From positions 434,001 through 498,000 of the forward strand of contig JAJCJJ010000001.1 of the NCBI GenBank assembly GCA_020555865.1: DNA of 64,000 nucleotides, read 5' to 3'. This DNA is from a bacterium 210917-DFI.7.65 (lineage in GTDB: Bacteria > Bacillota > Clostridia > Oscillospirales > Oscillospiraceae). Each line of letters begins with the position of its first letter. Positions within the stretch are counted from its first letter, which is position 1. The notes beneath the pieces are model-generated. The model worked only from the letters and a program-made list of their open reading frames with translations. It was not told the DNA's origin and ran no database searches. Below, piece after piece: positions 1-9,610 of this stretch. Position numbers and translations under genes: made by a program.

Positions 1-213
1 ATGCAGGTCATCAATTCCATTGGCGACACGCTGGATTTCCAAAGTGCCAAAGCGATTACCGGCAATTTGGCTGACAGCGGCGCCGTTGAAACGGGCGTTG
101 CCAGGGTTTTGCTGGCGGCCATCAGTGAAAGCGCGCTGCACGATGTGCCGAGGGAGCTGCGCAATGCCGTGCGCGCAAGTATTTTCAAACAGGTTATGAT
201 CCATGCAATTTAG
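1..213 (+). CDS. ctsR: CtsR transcriptional repressor, C-terminal part (5' end outside window)
   Basis: The 70 residues are the C-terminal dimerisation/McsB-sensing half of CtsR, the winged-helix repressor of Clp protease genes. They align in order with the end of Bacillus CtsR: a hydrophobic lead-in, an acidic-to-basic helix, a stretch equivalent to 'RSVLHIDLPERDELRA' (here 'ESALHDVPRELRNAVRA'), and a short hydrophobic tail. The whole protein is about 150 residues, so the ATG at base 1 is probably an internal methionine and the DNA-binding half lies upstream. The gene ends with TAG, which shows that amber is an ordinary stop here. It is followed after about 70 bases by mcsA and then clpC, the usual CtsR operon order. 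Confidence 0.82.
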   Translation: MQVINSIGDTLDFQSAKAITGNLADSGAVETGVARVLLAAISESALHDVPRELRNAVRASIFKQVMIHAI

Positions 214-284
214 TTCTGCATAGAGGCAGAAACGGTAATGGAATTCATTGAATTTGTGAAAAGGCTGAAGGAGGATTCATGATT

Positions 285-779
285 ATGAAATGCGAACATT
301 GTGGTAAGAATGAAGCTACGTTCTATTATAAGAGCAATATCAACGGTAATGTGACTGAACATCATTTGTGCAGCGACTGCGCCCGGGAATTGGGATACGC
401 GGACGGCATGGAAAAGAGCTTCAGCAGTTTTGGCCGGGGGCTGTTCGGCGGCTTTGACGATTTTTTCACGCCTATGCCTGCGCTGGCCGGCCATTTCTTC
501 GAGCCTTTTGAGGAAATGAACCGGAGCTTTGCCCGTATGTTCCCTGCGCTGACGTCCGGCGGGGCGGAAACGGCCTCCGCCGAAAGCGCGGGTGCGGCGC
601 AGAGTACCGCGCCGGTGCCGGGCAATGATCTGGTCAGCGACGCCGAGCATCGGCAGTTGGATCACGAACGCCGGCTGAATGCCCTGCGCGCAGAACTGCA
701 GCAGGCCATCGCCGCGGAAAATTTCGAGCATGCCGCGCAGTTGCGCGATCAGATTCACGGCATGGAAAAAGAAGGATAA
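285..779 (+). CDS. mcsA: McsA-like zinc-binding UVR-domain protein
   Basis: McsA is the adaptor/activator encoded beside clpC in Firmicutes; in Bacillus it works with the arginine kinase McsB to tag proteins for ClpCP. The N-terminus holds CEHC and CSDC pairs, a zinc-finger arrangement, within the first 35 residues. The middle is low-complexity and Phe/Gly/Ala-rich, and the last 40 residues form a UVR motif (L-R-x-E-L-Q-x-A-I...FE-x-A-A-x-L-R-D). An AAGGAGG at 268-274 is only 4 bases before an ATG at 279 but 10 before the ATG at 285. The latter gives the usual MKCEHCG start, so it is preferred. The gene lies between ctsR and clpC. No mcsB follows. Confidence 0.85.
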   Translation: MKCEHCGKNEATFYYKSNINGNVTEHHLCSDCARELGYADGMEKSFSSFGRGLFGGFDDFFTPMPALAGHFFEPFEEMNRSFARMFPALTSGGAETASAESAGAAQSTAPVPGNDLVSDAEHRQLDHERRLNALRAELQQAIAAENFEHAAQLRDQIHGMEKEG

Positions 780-851
780 ATCACAATCCGCCCCTGCGCC
801 GTATGACGCGGGGGTGGCTCGAAAAGACCAATTTTAAGGAGGTCAATTAAA

Positions 852-3356
852 ATGGATGAAAACAGATTTTCCCCTCGTGCCCAGCGGGCGCTGGAGCTGG
901 CGGAGCGTTCCGCCGGTGATTTGGGGCACAGCTATATCGGTACCGAGCATCTGTTGCTGGGTCTTCTGCGGGAAGAGGAGGGCATCGCCCGCCGTGTTTT
1001 GGAAGAGCAGGGCCTGACGGAGAGCATGGTGCAGAAAATTTTGATCAACAGTGTGGGCCGCGGTATACCGGGGACCAAGCCCACCCAGGGGCTGACGCCC
1101 CGGGCCAAGCGGGCCATTGAAAGCGCTGTGGAAGAATCCATGCGCGGCGGTTTCAGTTATGTGGGCACAGAGCACCTGTTGGTGGGTTTGCTGCGGGACG
1201 GCCGCAGCATGGGTGTGCGGATCCTGCGCGCGGCGGGCCTGAGTCCGCAGGCTGTATTTGAAAGTGTGCGGCATAAACTGCAGGAGGCTCCTACGGGCCA
1301 GCAGACCGTGCGCGCCGGGGAAGCGAAAGAGGAGAGCGGCGATAATGTGCTCCAGGAGTTCACCCGGGATCTTACGGCCGCCGCCCGCAGCGGGAAGCTG
1401 GATCCGGTCATCGGCCGGGATGAGGAAATCCAGCGTGTAATCCAGATCCTGTCCCGCCGCACCAAGAACAACCCTGTGCTCATCGGCGAGCCGGGCGTGG
1501 GCAAGACGGCCGTGGCTGAGGGCCTGGCCCAGCGGATTGCGGCGGCCGATGTACCTGAGGAATTACTGAATAAACAGGTGCTGTCGCTGGATCTGTCCGG
1601 CATGGTGGCCGGTACCAAGTACCGCGGCGAATTCGAAGAGCGTATCAAAAAAGCGCTGGACGAGGTGAAGAAGAACGGCAGAATCATCCTTTTTATCGAT
1701 GAGCTGCACACCATTGTGGGTGCCGGCAGCGCCGAGGGCGCTATGGATGCTGCCAATATCATCAAACCCGCCCTGGGCCGCGGTGAGATCCGTGTGATTG
1801 GCGCCACGACGCTGAACGAATACCGGAAGTATATTGAAAAGGATGCCGCGCTGGAGCGGCGCTTCCAGCCAGTTACGGTGGGCGAGCCATCTCCGGAAGC
1901 CTGTCTGGATATTCTGAAAGGGCTGCGGGACAAGTACGAGGCCCATCATCGCCTGAGCATCACCGATGGGGCGTTGCAGGCAGCCGTTGATCTGTCCCGC
2001 CGCTATATCAACGACCGTTTTCTGCCTGACAAAGCCATCGATCTGATGGATGAGGCTGCCAGCCGGGTGCGGATGAAGAACGAGAAATCCTCGCCCGATC
2101 TCAAGGCGCTGGAGGAGAAGCTCTCCGCCCTGCGCCGGGAGAAGGAAGAGGCCGTGGCCGCACAGGACTTTGAAAAAGCTGCGCAGATCCGTGACATCGA
2201 GCAGGATTATGAAAAGCAGATGGAGATTGAGCGGGACAACTGGCACAAGAAGGTGGCCGCGGAGCACGGCGAGGTGACCGAAGAGGACATCGCCGCCGTG
2301 GTGGCTGAGTGGACCGGCGTGCCGGTCACCCGTTTAACGGAGGACGAGGGCCAGAAACTGCTGCACATGGAGGAAACCCTGCACAAGCGTGTGGTTGGGC
2401 AGGATGAGGCCGTGAAGGCCATTGCCCGGGCCATCCGCCGTGGCCGCGTGGGACTGAAAGATCCTAAGCGCCCTATCGGTTCGTTCCTGTTTCTTGGGCC
2501 GACGGGTGTGGGTAAAACCGAGTTGTGCAAGGCACTGGCCGAAGCCATGTTCGGTGATGAAAACGCCATGGTGCGTCTTGACATGTCCGAGTATATGGAG
2601 CGGCACACCGTTTCCCGCCTGATCGGCTCGCCTCCCGGTTATGTGGGCCATGAAGAGGGCGGACAATTGACGGAAAAGGTCCGTCGCCGCCCCTACAGCG
2701 TAGTGCTGTTCGATGAGATCGAAAAGGCTCACGAGGACGTGTGGAACCTGCTGCTGCAGATTATGGACGACGGCGAACTGACCGACTCGCAGGGGCGCCG
2801 GGTAGATTTCCGCAACACGGTGATCGTTATGACCTCCAATGTGGGGGCAAAAAACATCACCGCCCAGGGGAAGCGGCTGGGCTTTGCTGATACAGACGCC
2901 GAGAACACCCAGGATGGAGAGAAATCCTTTGAGGCGGTCAAGGATGCCGTTATGGCCGAATTGAAGCGCACTTTCCGTCCCGAGTTTCTGAACCGGATTG
3001 ATGAAACCATCATCTTCCATCCTCTGAATGCGCAGGATATCGCGGAAATTGCCCGCAAGCTGCTGGCCGTTACAGCCAGGCGCGTAGAGGGTTTGGGTAT
3101 TTCCATGGAAGTGGACGATGCGGCGGTGGAGTTGGTGGCGAAGGAAGGCTTTGACCCCGTTTACGGTGCCCGTCCCCTGCGCAGGGCCATCCAGAGCAAT
3201 GTGGAAGATGCTGTGGCCGAGGCGTTGCTTCAGGGCGAAGTCAAGGAGGGCGACCACATCTGTGCCACGGCCCAGGACGGCAGAATTGCCATTATCCGCA
3301 AAGCTGAAGTTGCCGCGGAGAGCAGCGATGCTCCGACGGAGAACAGCAATGCTTGA
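852..3356 (+). CDS. clpC: ATP-dependent Clp protease ATP-binding subunit ClpC
   Basis: This is a Hsp100/Clp AAA+ unfoldase of 834 residues, the normal ClpC length. It has two Clp_N repeats (about 1-150), a first AAA+ domain with Walker A GEPGVGKT (about 212) and Walker [10 protein letters not shown], a middle UVR/coiled-coil segment (about 420-460), and a second AAA+ domain with GPTGVGKT (about 550) and [13 protein letters not shown]-terminal D2 small domain follows. An LGF tripeptide near residue 676 sits where the ClpP-docking loop is expected, so it should pair with ClpP. AAGGAGG lies upstream with normal spacing. The gene closes the ctsR operon and is followed by a terminator hairpin. It acts in the cytoplasm in protein quality control. 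Confidence 0.97.
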   Translation: MDENRFSPRAQRALELAERSAGDLGHSYIGTEHLLLGLLREEEGIARRVLEEQGLTESMVQKILINSVGRGIPGTKPTQGLTPRAKRAIESAVEESMRGGFSYVGTEHLLVGLLRDGRSMGVRILRAAGLSPQAVFESVRHKLQEAPTGQQTVRAGEAKEESGDNVLQEFTRDLTAAARSGKLDPVIGRDEEIQRVIQILSRRTKNNPVLIGEPGVGKTAVAEGLAQRIAAADVPEELLNKQVLSLDLSGMVAGTKYRGEFEERIKKALDEVKKNGRIILFIDELHTIVGAGSAEGAMDAANIIKPALGRGEIRVIGATTLNEYRKYIEKDAALERRFQPVTVGEPSPEACLDILKGLRDKYEAHHRLSITDGALQAAVDLSRRYINDRFLPDKAIDLMDEAASRVRMKNEKSSPDLKALEEKLSALRREKEEAVAAQDFEKAAQIRDIEQDYEKQMEIERDNWHKKVAAEHGEVTEEDIAAVVAEWTGVPVTRLTEDEGQKLLHMEETLHKRVVGQDEAVKAIARAIRRGRVGLKDPKRPIGSFLFLGPTGVGKTELCKALAEAMFGDENAMVRLDMSEYMERHTVSRLIGSPPGYVGHEEGGQLTEKVRRRPYSVVLFDEIEKAHEDVWNLLLQIMDDGELTDSQGRRVDFRNTVIVMTSNVGAKNITAQGKRLGFADTDAENTQDGEKSFEAVKDAVMAELKRTFRPEFLNRIDETIIFHPLNAQDIAEIARKLLAVTARRVEGLGISMEVDDAAVELVAKEGFDPVYGARPLRRAIQSNVEDAVAEALLQGEVKEGDHICATAQDGRIAIIRKAEVAAESSDAPTENSNA

Positions 3357-3391
3357 GCGTTAAACAATACCCGTAAGGCAACCCCTTTTGG

Positions 3392-3426
3392 AGCCGCCGG
3401 GAACAGTTGATTCCCGGCGGCTTTTT
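3392..3426 (+). terminator. Rho-independent terminator after clpC
   Basis: A 12-bp GC-rich stem (AGCCGCCGGGAA pairing with TTCCCGGCGGCT) with a 7-base loop is followed by a T-run. It ends the ctsR-mcsA-clpC transcript. Confidence 0.9.
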
Positions 3427-3478
3427 CGTTTTCTCCGGCGCCGCTGTGCCAGGGGCGGCACAAAAATGCGGCAGATGC

Positions 3479-3507
3479 TTGTAATTTTGCCCGTTTTCCC
3501 GTATACT
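3479..3507 (+). promoter_or_regulatory. Sigma-A type promoter for the 3558 gene
   Basis: TTGTAA and TATACT are separated by exactly 17 bases. The predicted start of transcription is near 3514. That would leave an ATG at 3516 virtually leaderless, so it supports the GTG at 3558 as the translation start. Confidence 0.65.
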
Positions 3508-3557
3508 ACAAGACAATGAAGGAAAAAACCGATGGATACAGAAAGCGAGGAACAACA

Positions 3558-5429
3558 GTGAAAATTGACTTTAACGCCGGAGGATTCGGCGGCAGCCCGT
3601 TTGGTGCGGGCGGACCTTTTGGCGGTTTTGATTTCGGCGGTGCGTCGGCTCCGCAGGAGGACTACCAACCCCAGAAGAGCAAAAAGAGAGCTGCCAAGCC
3701 CATCCAGTCTCCGGTGCGGCGTATGCTGACCAATTTGCTGGTGACGGTTGTGTTCGGATTGATTTATTTTTATGTGGTATTGCCTCCGATCAACCTGAAA
3801 GCGCCGGAATTTTATTCGTTCGTATTCCTGCTCTGCGCGGTTTACTGTATCTGCGCTGTGATGACCACAGGCTTTCAGGGGGACGGGGCCAAAGGATATT
3901 TCAACTTTGTGCGTAAACAGTGCCGCATCCCGTTTTATATCGTGGCTGCGCTGATTGCGATTGCGCTGGTGGGAGGCGTCCTCTCTTCCGTGATCCTGCG
4001 GGCGGATGCCTACCAGAAGCTGCTGCCCATTGAAACGGGGAATTTTGCCGAAGAAGTGGATCAGCTGAGCTTCGATGAGATCCCTGTGCTGGATCGCGAC
4101 AGCGCCACCCGTCTGGGTACCCGGAAGCTGGGTGAACTGAGCGACATGGTCAGCCAGTTTGAAGTGGAGGACGACTATACCCAGATCAATTACCAGGGAA
4201 AACCCGTCCGCGTTACAGGTCTGATGTACGGCGATATTATCAAGTGGTTCAACAATCGGGCCGAAGGTCTTCCGGCGTATTTGATTATCGATATGACAAC
4301 GCAGGAAGTGACGGTGCAGCGCCTGGAAGAGGGCATCAAATACACCACAGCCGAACACTTCAACCGTAATCTGGTGCGCCATCTGCGCTTCCAGTATCCT
4401 ACCTATATGTTTGCCACGCCTTATTTTGAGATTGACGAATCCGGCGCGCCTTATTGGGTCTGCGCGCGGATGGATAAAACCATCGGCCTGTTCGGCGGTG
4501 TGGATGTAAAAGGCGCGGTGCTGGTAAATGCCGTCACTGGTGAGTGCGTGTACTACGATGTGGAGGATATCCCCAGCTGGGTGGATCACGTCTACAGTGC
4601 GGATCTTATTTTACAGCAGTACGATTATTATGGCCGCTATCATAACGGTTTCATCAACTCCGTGCTGGGCCAGCGGGATGTAACGGTGACCACTCAGGGC
4701 TACAACTATATTGCCCAGGATGGGGATGTGTATATGTACAGCGGCGTCACTTCTGCGGGGACGGACGCCTCGAACGTGGGCTTTATTCTCAGCAACCAGC
4801 GCACGAAGGAAACGCACTACTATCCCTGTGCCGGCGCGGACGAATATTCTGCCATGTCCAGCGCCGAAGGCATTCTGCAGCAGATGCGCTATACGGCCAC
4901 ATTCCCGCTGCTGCTCAATATCTCCGGCGAGCCAACCTATTTTATGGCCATGAAGGACAACGCCGGACTCGTTAAGCAGTACGCCATGGTCAATGTGCAG
5001 GAGTATCAGATCGTGGCCACGGGAACCACGCCGGAAGCGGCAGAGAGCGCTTATCTGCAGCTGCTCATGGAGAGCGGCACGATTACGGCTGACGACGGTC
5101 AGGCGCTGATCGAAAAGACGCAGGCCGAAGGCACTCTCGCAGAGATCCGCACGGCGGTTCTGGAGGGGAACACCTATTACTTCCTGCGGTTGGAAGGAGA
5201 GGACGTTTTCTATAGCATTTCTGCCGCACAGTGCTCCGATGTGGTGATTATGAACGTGGGCGACGCGGTCACCATCAGTTACGCTCCGGCGGAGACTGGA
5301 TCGATCCTGGACGCATACAGTGTTGCCTGGACCGATAAACCGTCCGGCAGCGCCTGGCAGGCGCCGCAGCAGGACGTGGCAGAAGCTGCGCCTGCGGGAG
5401 AAACAGAGGAAACGGAACCGGTGCTTTGA
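3558..5429 (+). CDS. Large membrane-anchored protein of unknown function
   Basis: I do not recognise a named family. The 623-residue product begins with a Gly/Phe-rich segment (about 1-30), then a basic stretch. Three hydrophobic helices follow at about 55-75, 85-105 and 125-150, the third a candidate anchor. The remaining 450 or so residues are polar, beta-rich and Tyr-rich and probably face outside; the end is Pro/Glu/Ala-rich. GTG at 3558 is chosen because GAGG at 3547-3550 is 7 bases upstream, whereas ATG at 3516 has no ribosome site and nearly coincides with the predicted transcription start. It is transcribed alone, between the clpC terminator and a double hairpin after its own end. Confidence 0.7.
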   Translation: MKIDFNAGGFGGSPFGAGGPFGGFDFGGASAPQEDYQPQKSKKRAAKPIQSPVRRMLTNLLVTVVFGLIYFYVVLPPINLKAPEFYSFVFLLCAVYCICAVMTTGFQGDGAKGYFNFVRKQCRIPFYIVAALIAIALVGGVLSSVILRADAYQKLLPIETGNFAEEVDQLSFDEIPVLDRDSATRLGTRKLGELSDMVSQFEVEDDYTQINYQGKPVRVTGLMYGDIIKWFNNRAEGLPAYLIIDMTTQEVTVQRLEEGIKYTTAEHFNRNLVRHLRFQYPTYMFATPYFEIDESGAPYWVCARMDKTIGLFGGVDVKGAVLVNAVTGECVYYDVEDIPSWVDHVYSADLILQQYDYYGRYHNGFINSVLGQRDVTVTTQGYNYIAQDGDVYMYSGVTSAGTDASNVGFILSNQRTKETHYYPCAGADEYSAMSSAEGILQQMRYTATFPLLLNISGEPTYFMAMKDNAGLVKQYAMVNVQEYQIVATGTTPEAAESAYLQLLMESGTITADDGQALIEKTQAEGTLAEIRTAVLEGNTYYFLRLEGEDVFYSISAAQCSDVVIMNVGDAVTISYAPAETGSILDAYSVAWTDKPSGSAWQAPQQDVAEAAPAGETEETEPVL

Positions 5430-5434
5430 GAGAA

Positions 5435-5516
5435 CGGCCCGCCCCAAAAGGCTGCTGAGGGGCGGGCCGCTGTAAAGAAGCGAAAATAAGAAAAAAGGCA
5501 TGGTACCATGCCTTTT
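5435..5516 (+). terminator. Two consecutive terminator hairpins
   Basis: The first hairpin pairs CGGCCCGCCCC with GGGGCGGGCCG (5435-5469). The second (about 5491-5516) is an AAAAGGCATGG/CCATGCCTTTT palindrome with flanking A and T runs, so it could work in both directions. A further palindrome (CCGTTCCCGTACGGGAACGG) lies just after, at 5517-5536. Confidence 0.75.
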
Positions 5517-5611
5517 CCGTTCCCGTACGGGAACGGAATGAGCATTGCGCCGCCGAAGTACAAAAGAGAAGGCGGACCGGGCACCATAAAAGCTGCGGGA
5601 GGGGGAGAAGC

Positions 5612-6994
5612 ATGGAGATTAATTATCAGAAAATGCTGGAAACTATCATGGACGCACTGAATTATGCGACGTTGGTAGATGAGAACTGCAGGATTATTTA
5701 CATGAGCCGCAATTACTATGAAGGCGTTTATGGCCTGAGCCGTGACGATATCATCGGCCGGCATATCTGCGATATTGTCCCGGATTCTCGTATTCCAGCC
5801 ATTCTGAAAAACGGGCGTGCCAGTCTGGGGGAATATTACTATTTCCAGAACACTCGGGAGAATACGTTTGCCAATCGGTTTCCGCTGTATGTGGATGGGG
5901 AATTGAAGGGCCTTTTTGCTGAAGCGGTGATTTACAGCTTTGACGATGTAGTTCACATGAATGAGCTGGTTCATGCACTGAAACGGGAAAACCGCATTTT
6001 GAAAAAAGAACTGCTCAACATTCAGAAGCACAGGCACGGCCTGGAGAGTATTGTGGGAAAATCGGAGGCGTTGCAGAATACAAAAAAACTGATTTCCAAG
6101 TTTGCCAATTCCAATCTGAGTATTTTGATCACCGGGGAAACCGGAACGGGAAAAGAGCTGTATGCCAATGCCATTCACTATATGAGCAACCGCTGCAATA
6201 TGCCCTATGTCAAAATCAACTGCGCCGCCATTCCTGGGGAACTGTTGGAATCGGAGCTGTTCGGCTATGAAAAGGGAGCGTTTACAGGTGCTTCGGAAAA
6301 GGGAAAGATCGGAAAATTTGAATATGCCAACGGCGGCACGATTCTGTTGGATGAGATCGGAGAGATGCCGCTGTTTCTGTAGTCCAAACTACTGCGTGTG
6401 CTGCAGGACAAGTGCGTGGAGCGCGTGGGCGGCGTCAAGCCGATTCCGCTGGATATGCGGGTAATCTGCAGTACGAACCAGAATCTGGAAGAGGCAGTGC
6501 GGCAGGGGCGTTTTCGAAGCGATTTGTATTACCGTATCAATACGGTGGAGATCAAGGTGCCGCCGCTGCGCCAGCGGATGGAGGATATTGCGCCCCTGTG
6601 CGAACATATCATTGCGCAGGTCAACGAAGAGAACGGTGTGTTTGTCACCGGTATCCAACAGCAGGCGCTGCGTCTGCTGGAAGAATACCAGTGGGAAGGG
6701 AATGTAAGGGAACTGGAGCATGTGCTGCAGAGGGCCTGTGTGGCCGCCGGTGCGGGGGAACTGACAATTCGGGATTTTGATTTTTTGCTGGAGCGTATCT
6801 TTCGGCATTCCGCGGCGGAACAGGAGCCGGGCGCTGTAGAGAATTTGGCGGAAAAGACGGCGAAAACGGAGCGGGAGGAAATTATAAAAGCGCTGGTGCA
6901 GACCAATGGCAATAAAAGCAAAACAGCCAAGATCCTGGGTATCGACCGCACGGTGCTGTATTCTAAAATCAGGAAATATAACCTTAAAATTTGA
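5612..6994 (+). pseudogene. Sigma-54-dependent activator (PAS-AAA+-Fis), interrupted by an in-frame amber codon
   Basis: Read through one TAG, this is a 460-codon bacterial enhancer-binding protein. It has a PAS-type sensor (about 1-120), an AAA+ domain with Walker A GETGTGKE, the sigma-54-contacting GAFTGA loop at codons 222-227 and Walker [14 protein letters not shown], and a C-terminal Fis-type helix-turn-helix. Codon 257 (6380-6382) is TAG exactly where the family has Gln in 'PLFLQSKLLRVLQ'; the reading frame is unchanged on both sides, so it looks like a CAG-to-TAG change. The 256-residue product would lack the arginine fingers and the DNA-binding domain. A well-placed ribosome site precedes ATG 5612. 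It lies directly upstream of an operon with a canonical sigma-54 promoter, its obvious target. Confidence 0.88.
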
Positions 6995-7018
6995 GCTTAC
7001 ACTGTAGTGTTTTGCTGC

Positions 7019-7069
7019 AAAGAAGCCTGCGGCGATGTCGTTTTGGACATCGCCGCAGGCTTCTTTTTT
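7019..7069 (+). terminator. Strong terminator between regulator and catabolic operon
   Basis: A stem of about 20 bp (AAGAAGCCTGCGGCGATGTC pairing with GACATCGCCGCAGGCTTCTT) is followed by a T-run. It separates the regulator gene from the sigma-54 promoter at 7163. Confidence 0.92.
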
Positions 7070-7162
7070 GTGAAGGAATGGCCTCTCTTTCGGACGGCCG
7101 ATTTGAGATTTTTCTACAGGGGCAGGGACTTCCGGAGATATGAGCTGTTCAGGGGAGGTGCA

Positions 7163-7178
7163 TGGCACGCCATTTGCA
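7163..7178 (+). promoter_or_regulatory. Canonical sigma-54 (-24/-12) promoter
   Basis: TGGCACGCCATTTGCA matches the sigma-54 consensus TGGCACG-N4-TTGCW at every defined position, with the -24 GG and -12 GC elements at the required spacing. Transcription should start near 7189. It lies 34 bases before the ATG of the CoA-transferase gene and downstream of the sigma-54 activator gene. Confidence 0.9.
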
Positions 7179-7211
7179 GGAAAGAGGCAGACACGAGAAA
7201 GGAGGATGTTC

Positions 7212-8513
7212 ATGGGGCTTTATCAGGAAGAATATCGGCGCAAATGCTGCACGGCGGAAGCCATTGCAGAAAGAATTGAAAGCGGGGCGGTCTGCGCCAG
7301 CGGCACATGCCTCAGCGAACCGTGTTCCATTACGCAGGCGCTGGGGGCGGCCTTGCGGAATGGGACGCGGACGGGGATCGTACATCATCAGACCATGTCG
7401 GTTTTTCCATCGCCTTTTTTTGACGACACACTGCAGGGCAAATACTCTGCCGTGTCCTGGTTTTCCACAGCTTATGGCCGGGCTGCTTTCGAAAAAGACT
7501 GCGCGGATGTTATGCCGGTTTATTATCGAGATGTCCCGGGACAATATAGGCAATTTATTGATCTGGATGTTTTTTATGCGACGGTTTCGCCCATGGACCG
7601 TCACGGTTATTTCAGTTTTGGCACCACCGCGGCGGAGTGCCAGGCGCTGGCGGAACAGGCAAAACATATTTTTCTGGAAGTGAATCCCAATATGCCGCGC
7701 ACCTTCGGCGAGCAGCAGATTCATATTTCGCAGGTAGAAGCGCTTTGCGAAACCGACGTTCCGCTGCAGGAGGTGGCCCCGGCGGAGATCGACGAAATCA
7801 GCCGCTGTATTGGCGGTCGGATCGCCGAAAAGGTGCCGAACGGCGCGACGATTCAGTTGGGGATCGGTGCGATCCCCGCCGCCGTGGGGCTATGCCTGCG
7901 GGATAAACGCGACCTGGGTATCCACACCGAGCTGTTTTCTGACGCCATGGTGGAGCTGATCGAATGCGGTGCGGTGACGAACCAACGCAAGACTCTGCAT
8001 AAAGGAAAGAGCGTGACTACGCTGGCCTATGGCACCAGGCGCGTATATGACTATCTGAATGACAACACGGGCGTTGCATTTTATCCAGTAGACTATGTCA
8101 ACGATCCCCGCGTCATTGCACAAAACGATAACTTTATCTCAGTCAATGCCTGCCTGGAGGTAGATCTTTGGGGACAGGTAGCGGCGGAATCTATTGGCAG
8201 CCGCCACTTTTCGGGCACAGGCGGCCAGGTGGATTTTGTGCGCGGTGCCCGGGAGTCCCGGGGCGGAAAATCTTTTATCGCCATGCCGTCCACCGCAAAA
8301 AACGGTGCGCTCAGTCGGATTCGGCCAGGTTTATCATCCAACGCTATTGTCACCACCAGCAAAAACGATGTGGATTACATTGTTACGGAATACGGCGCTG
8401 CGCGGCTGCGCGGCGCTACAGTAAGGGCACGGGCGGAAGCGCTGATTGGTATTGCCCATCCGAACTTCCGGGAGGAGCTGCGATACGAGGCAAAGAAACT
8501 GCATCTGGTATGA
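7212..8513 (+). CDS. Acyl-CoA:acetate CoA-transferase (acetyl-CoA hydrolase/transferase family)
   Basis: This 433-residue enzyme belongs to the family of 4-hydroxybutyrate and butyryl-CoA:acetate CoA-transferases, which move CoA between an acyl group and acetate. Family marks are GIHTELFSD, where the Glu at residue 240 aligns with the catalytic glutamate of the 4-hydroxybutyrate enzyme, and the C-terminal IVTEYGAARLRG segment. ATG 7212 is chosen because AAAGGAGG ends at 7205, 6 bases upstream; ATG 7206 has no spacing. Longer starts would fall on the sigma-54 promoter. It is the first gene of an operon with a BKACE enzyme and a short-chain acid transporter, which suggests that it recycles acetyl-CoA for the BKACE reaction or primes an imported acid. 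The acyl substrate cannot be told from sequence. Confidence 0.9.
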   Translation: MGLYQEEYRRKCCTAEAIAERIESGAVCASGTCLSEPCSITQALGAALRNGTRTGIVHHQTMSVFPSPFFDDTLQGKYSAVSWFSTAYGRAAFEKDCADVMPVYYRDVPGQYRQFIDLDVFYATVSPMDRHGYFSFGTTAAECQALAEQAKHIFLEVNPNMPRTFGEQQIHISQVEALCETDVPLQEVAPAEIDEISRCIGGRIAEKVPNGATIQLGIGAIPAAVGLCLRDKRDLGIHTELFSDAMVELIECGAVTNQRKTLHKGKSVTTLAYGTRRVYDYLNDNTGVAFYPVDYVNDPRVIAQNDNFISVNACLEVDLWGQVAAESIGSRHFSGTGGQVDFVRGARESRGGKSFIAMPSTAKNGALSRIRPGLSSNAIVTTSKNDVDYIVTEYGAARLRGATVRARAEALIGIAHPNFREELRYEAKKLHLV

Positions 8514-8574
8514 AAACGGCATATGACCATAGTTTTGGTGGTTGGCTGTTTTAAAAGAAAGAAGGAGGGTATTT

Positions 8575-9567
8575 ATGGAACTGAAAGAATATTTGGTCGG
8601 CGATGTGCGCGACAGTGTGCGCTACATTGAGAAAATGTCCCGTGGGGGGCTGAGCAAGCTGCCGCCGTTGATTATCACCTGCGCTATCACAGGCGGCCTG
8701 CATGGGAAGGAGGCAAACCCCAATTTGCCGGAGGCTCCGGAGGAACAGGTCCGGGAGGCGTATGATGCGTATAATGCCGGTGCCAGCATGGTTCATATTC
8801 ACCGGCGCAATCCGGAAAATCCCATGCAGATGTCTTGGAAGTGGGAAGAATTTGCCGAGATCAATACCATGGTACGTGCCAAATGTCCGGATCTGATTAT
8901 TAACAATACTTGTCTGGGCGGCCGAATGCTGAATGAAGAAACTGGCACAATAGGAGACCGGATGTTGGCTTCCATTCCGGCAAAACCGGAAGTAGCCAGC
9001 TTGGATATTCATTGTTTCTGCGAAGATATGCCCATGAAAGCAAGAAAAGCGCCGCTGTTTGGACGGGATGAGGACGCCATTTTAAAGTTTCACTATTCGA
9101 TCTCGCCAGACACTGCCAAATATGTGGCGCAGTTGATGGACGAGCAGGGGATCAAGCCAGAGTTTGAAATGTTTGATATCGCTGATGTCAAGTACCTGAA
9201 TCGGTTGGCGAAGGACGGCACCGCGAAAACGCCGTATTGGGTATCCATGCTGTTTAATGGCAATGGTACAATTCCGACACCGGACATGATGCTGGCGGCT
9301 ACGCGGGCGCTTCCTGATAACAGTTTGCTGAACGTAATCGGTATCGGCGCGGCACAGTTCCCAATGCTGGCGATGGCGATGATTCTGGGGCATCACGTGC
9401 GTGTGGGGTTGGAAGATAACGTGTTTTATGCGCCCCGTGAACTAGCACAGGGCAATGGGCAGATGGTAGAACGTGTGGTGCGCTTGGCGCGAGAATTGGG
9501 GCGGCCCATCGCGACGCCGGAACAGGCACGCAAAATGATGGGATTGGGTGCGCCGAGGGCGTATTGA
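8575..9567 (+). CDS. Beta-keto acid cleavage enzyme (BKACE, formerly DUF849)
   Basis: BKACE enzymes are zinc-dependent and convert a beta-keto acid plus acetyl-CoA into acetoacetate plus a new acyl-CoA; the model is Kce of lysine fermentation. The 330-residue product has the N-terminal 'IITCAITGGLHGKEANPNLP', the zinc-binding His pair at residues 74 and 76 (VHIHRR) and a late Glu near 280 (VGLEDN) matching the third zinc ligand. ATG 8575 has AAGGAGG 8 bases upstream. It lies between a CoA-transferase and an AtoE-type transporter. No other lysine-fermentation genes are present, so a beta-keto acid other than the Kce substrate is likely. The substrate-binding residues differ enough that I would not transfer a specific substrate. 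Confidence 0.9.
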   Translation: MELKEYLVGDVRDSVRYIEKMSRGGLSKLPPLIITCAITGGLHGKEANPNLPEAPEEQVREAYDAYNAGASMVHIHRRNPENPMQMSWKWEEFAEINTMVRAKCPDLIINNTCLGGRMLNEETGTIGDRMLASIPAKPEVASLDIHCFCEDMPMKARKAPLFGRDEDAILKFHYSISPDTAKYVAQLMDEQGIKPEFEMFDIADVKYLNRLAKDGTAKTPYWVSMLFNGNGTIPTPDMMLAATRALPDNSLLNVIGIGAAQFPMLAMAMILGHHVRVGLEDNVFYAPRELAQGNGQMVERVVRLARELGRPIATPEQARKMMGLGAPRAY

Positions 9568-9610
9568 GCGTTGTTTTTTCCGCATACATGTTCAGAAGGG
9601 AGAGAGAATC

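Noticed and set aside
6380-6382. Amber read as an amino acid (pyrrolysine or reassigned TAG)
   Set aside because: ctsR ends with TAG, no pyl genes are visible in the window, and the replaced residue is an ordinary glutamine; a nonsense mutation or sequence error is simpler.
7140-7211. A longer CoA-transferase starting upstream of 7212
   Set aside because: The extension crosses the sigma-54 promoter and predicted transcript start, and AAAGGAGG is correctly placed only for ATG 7212.
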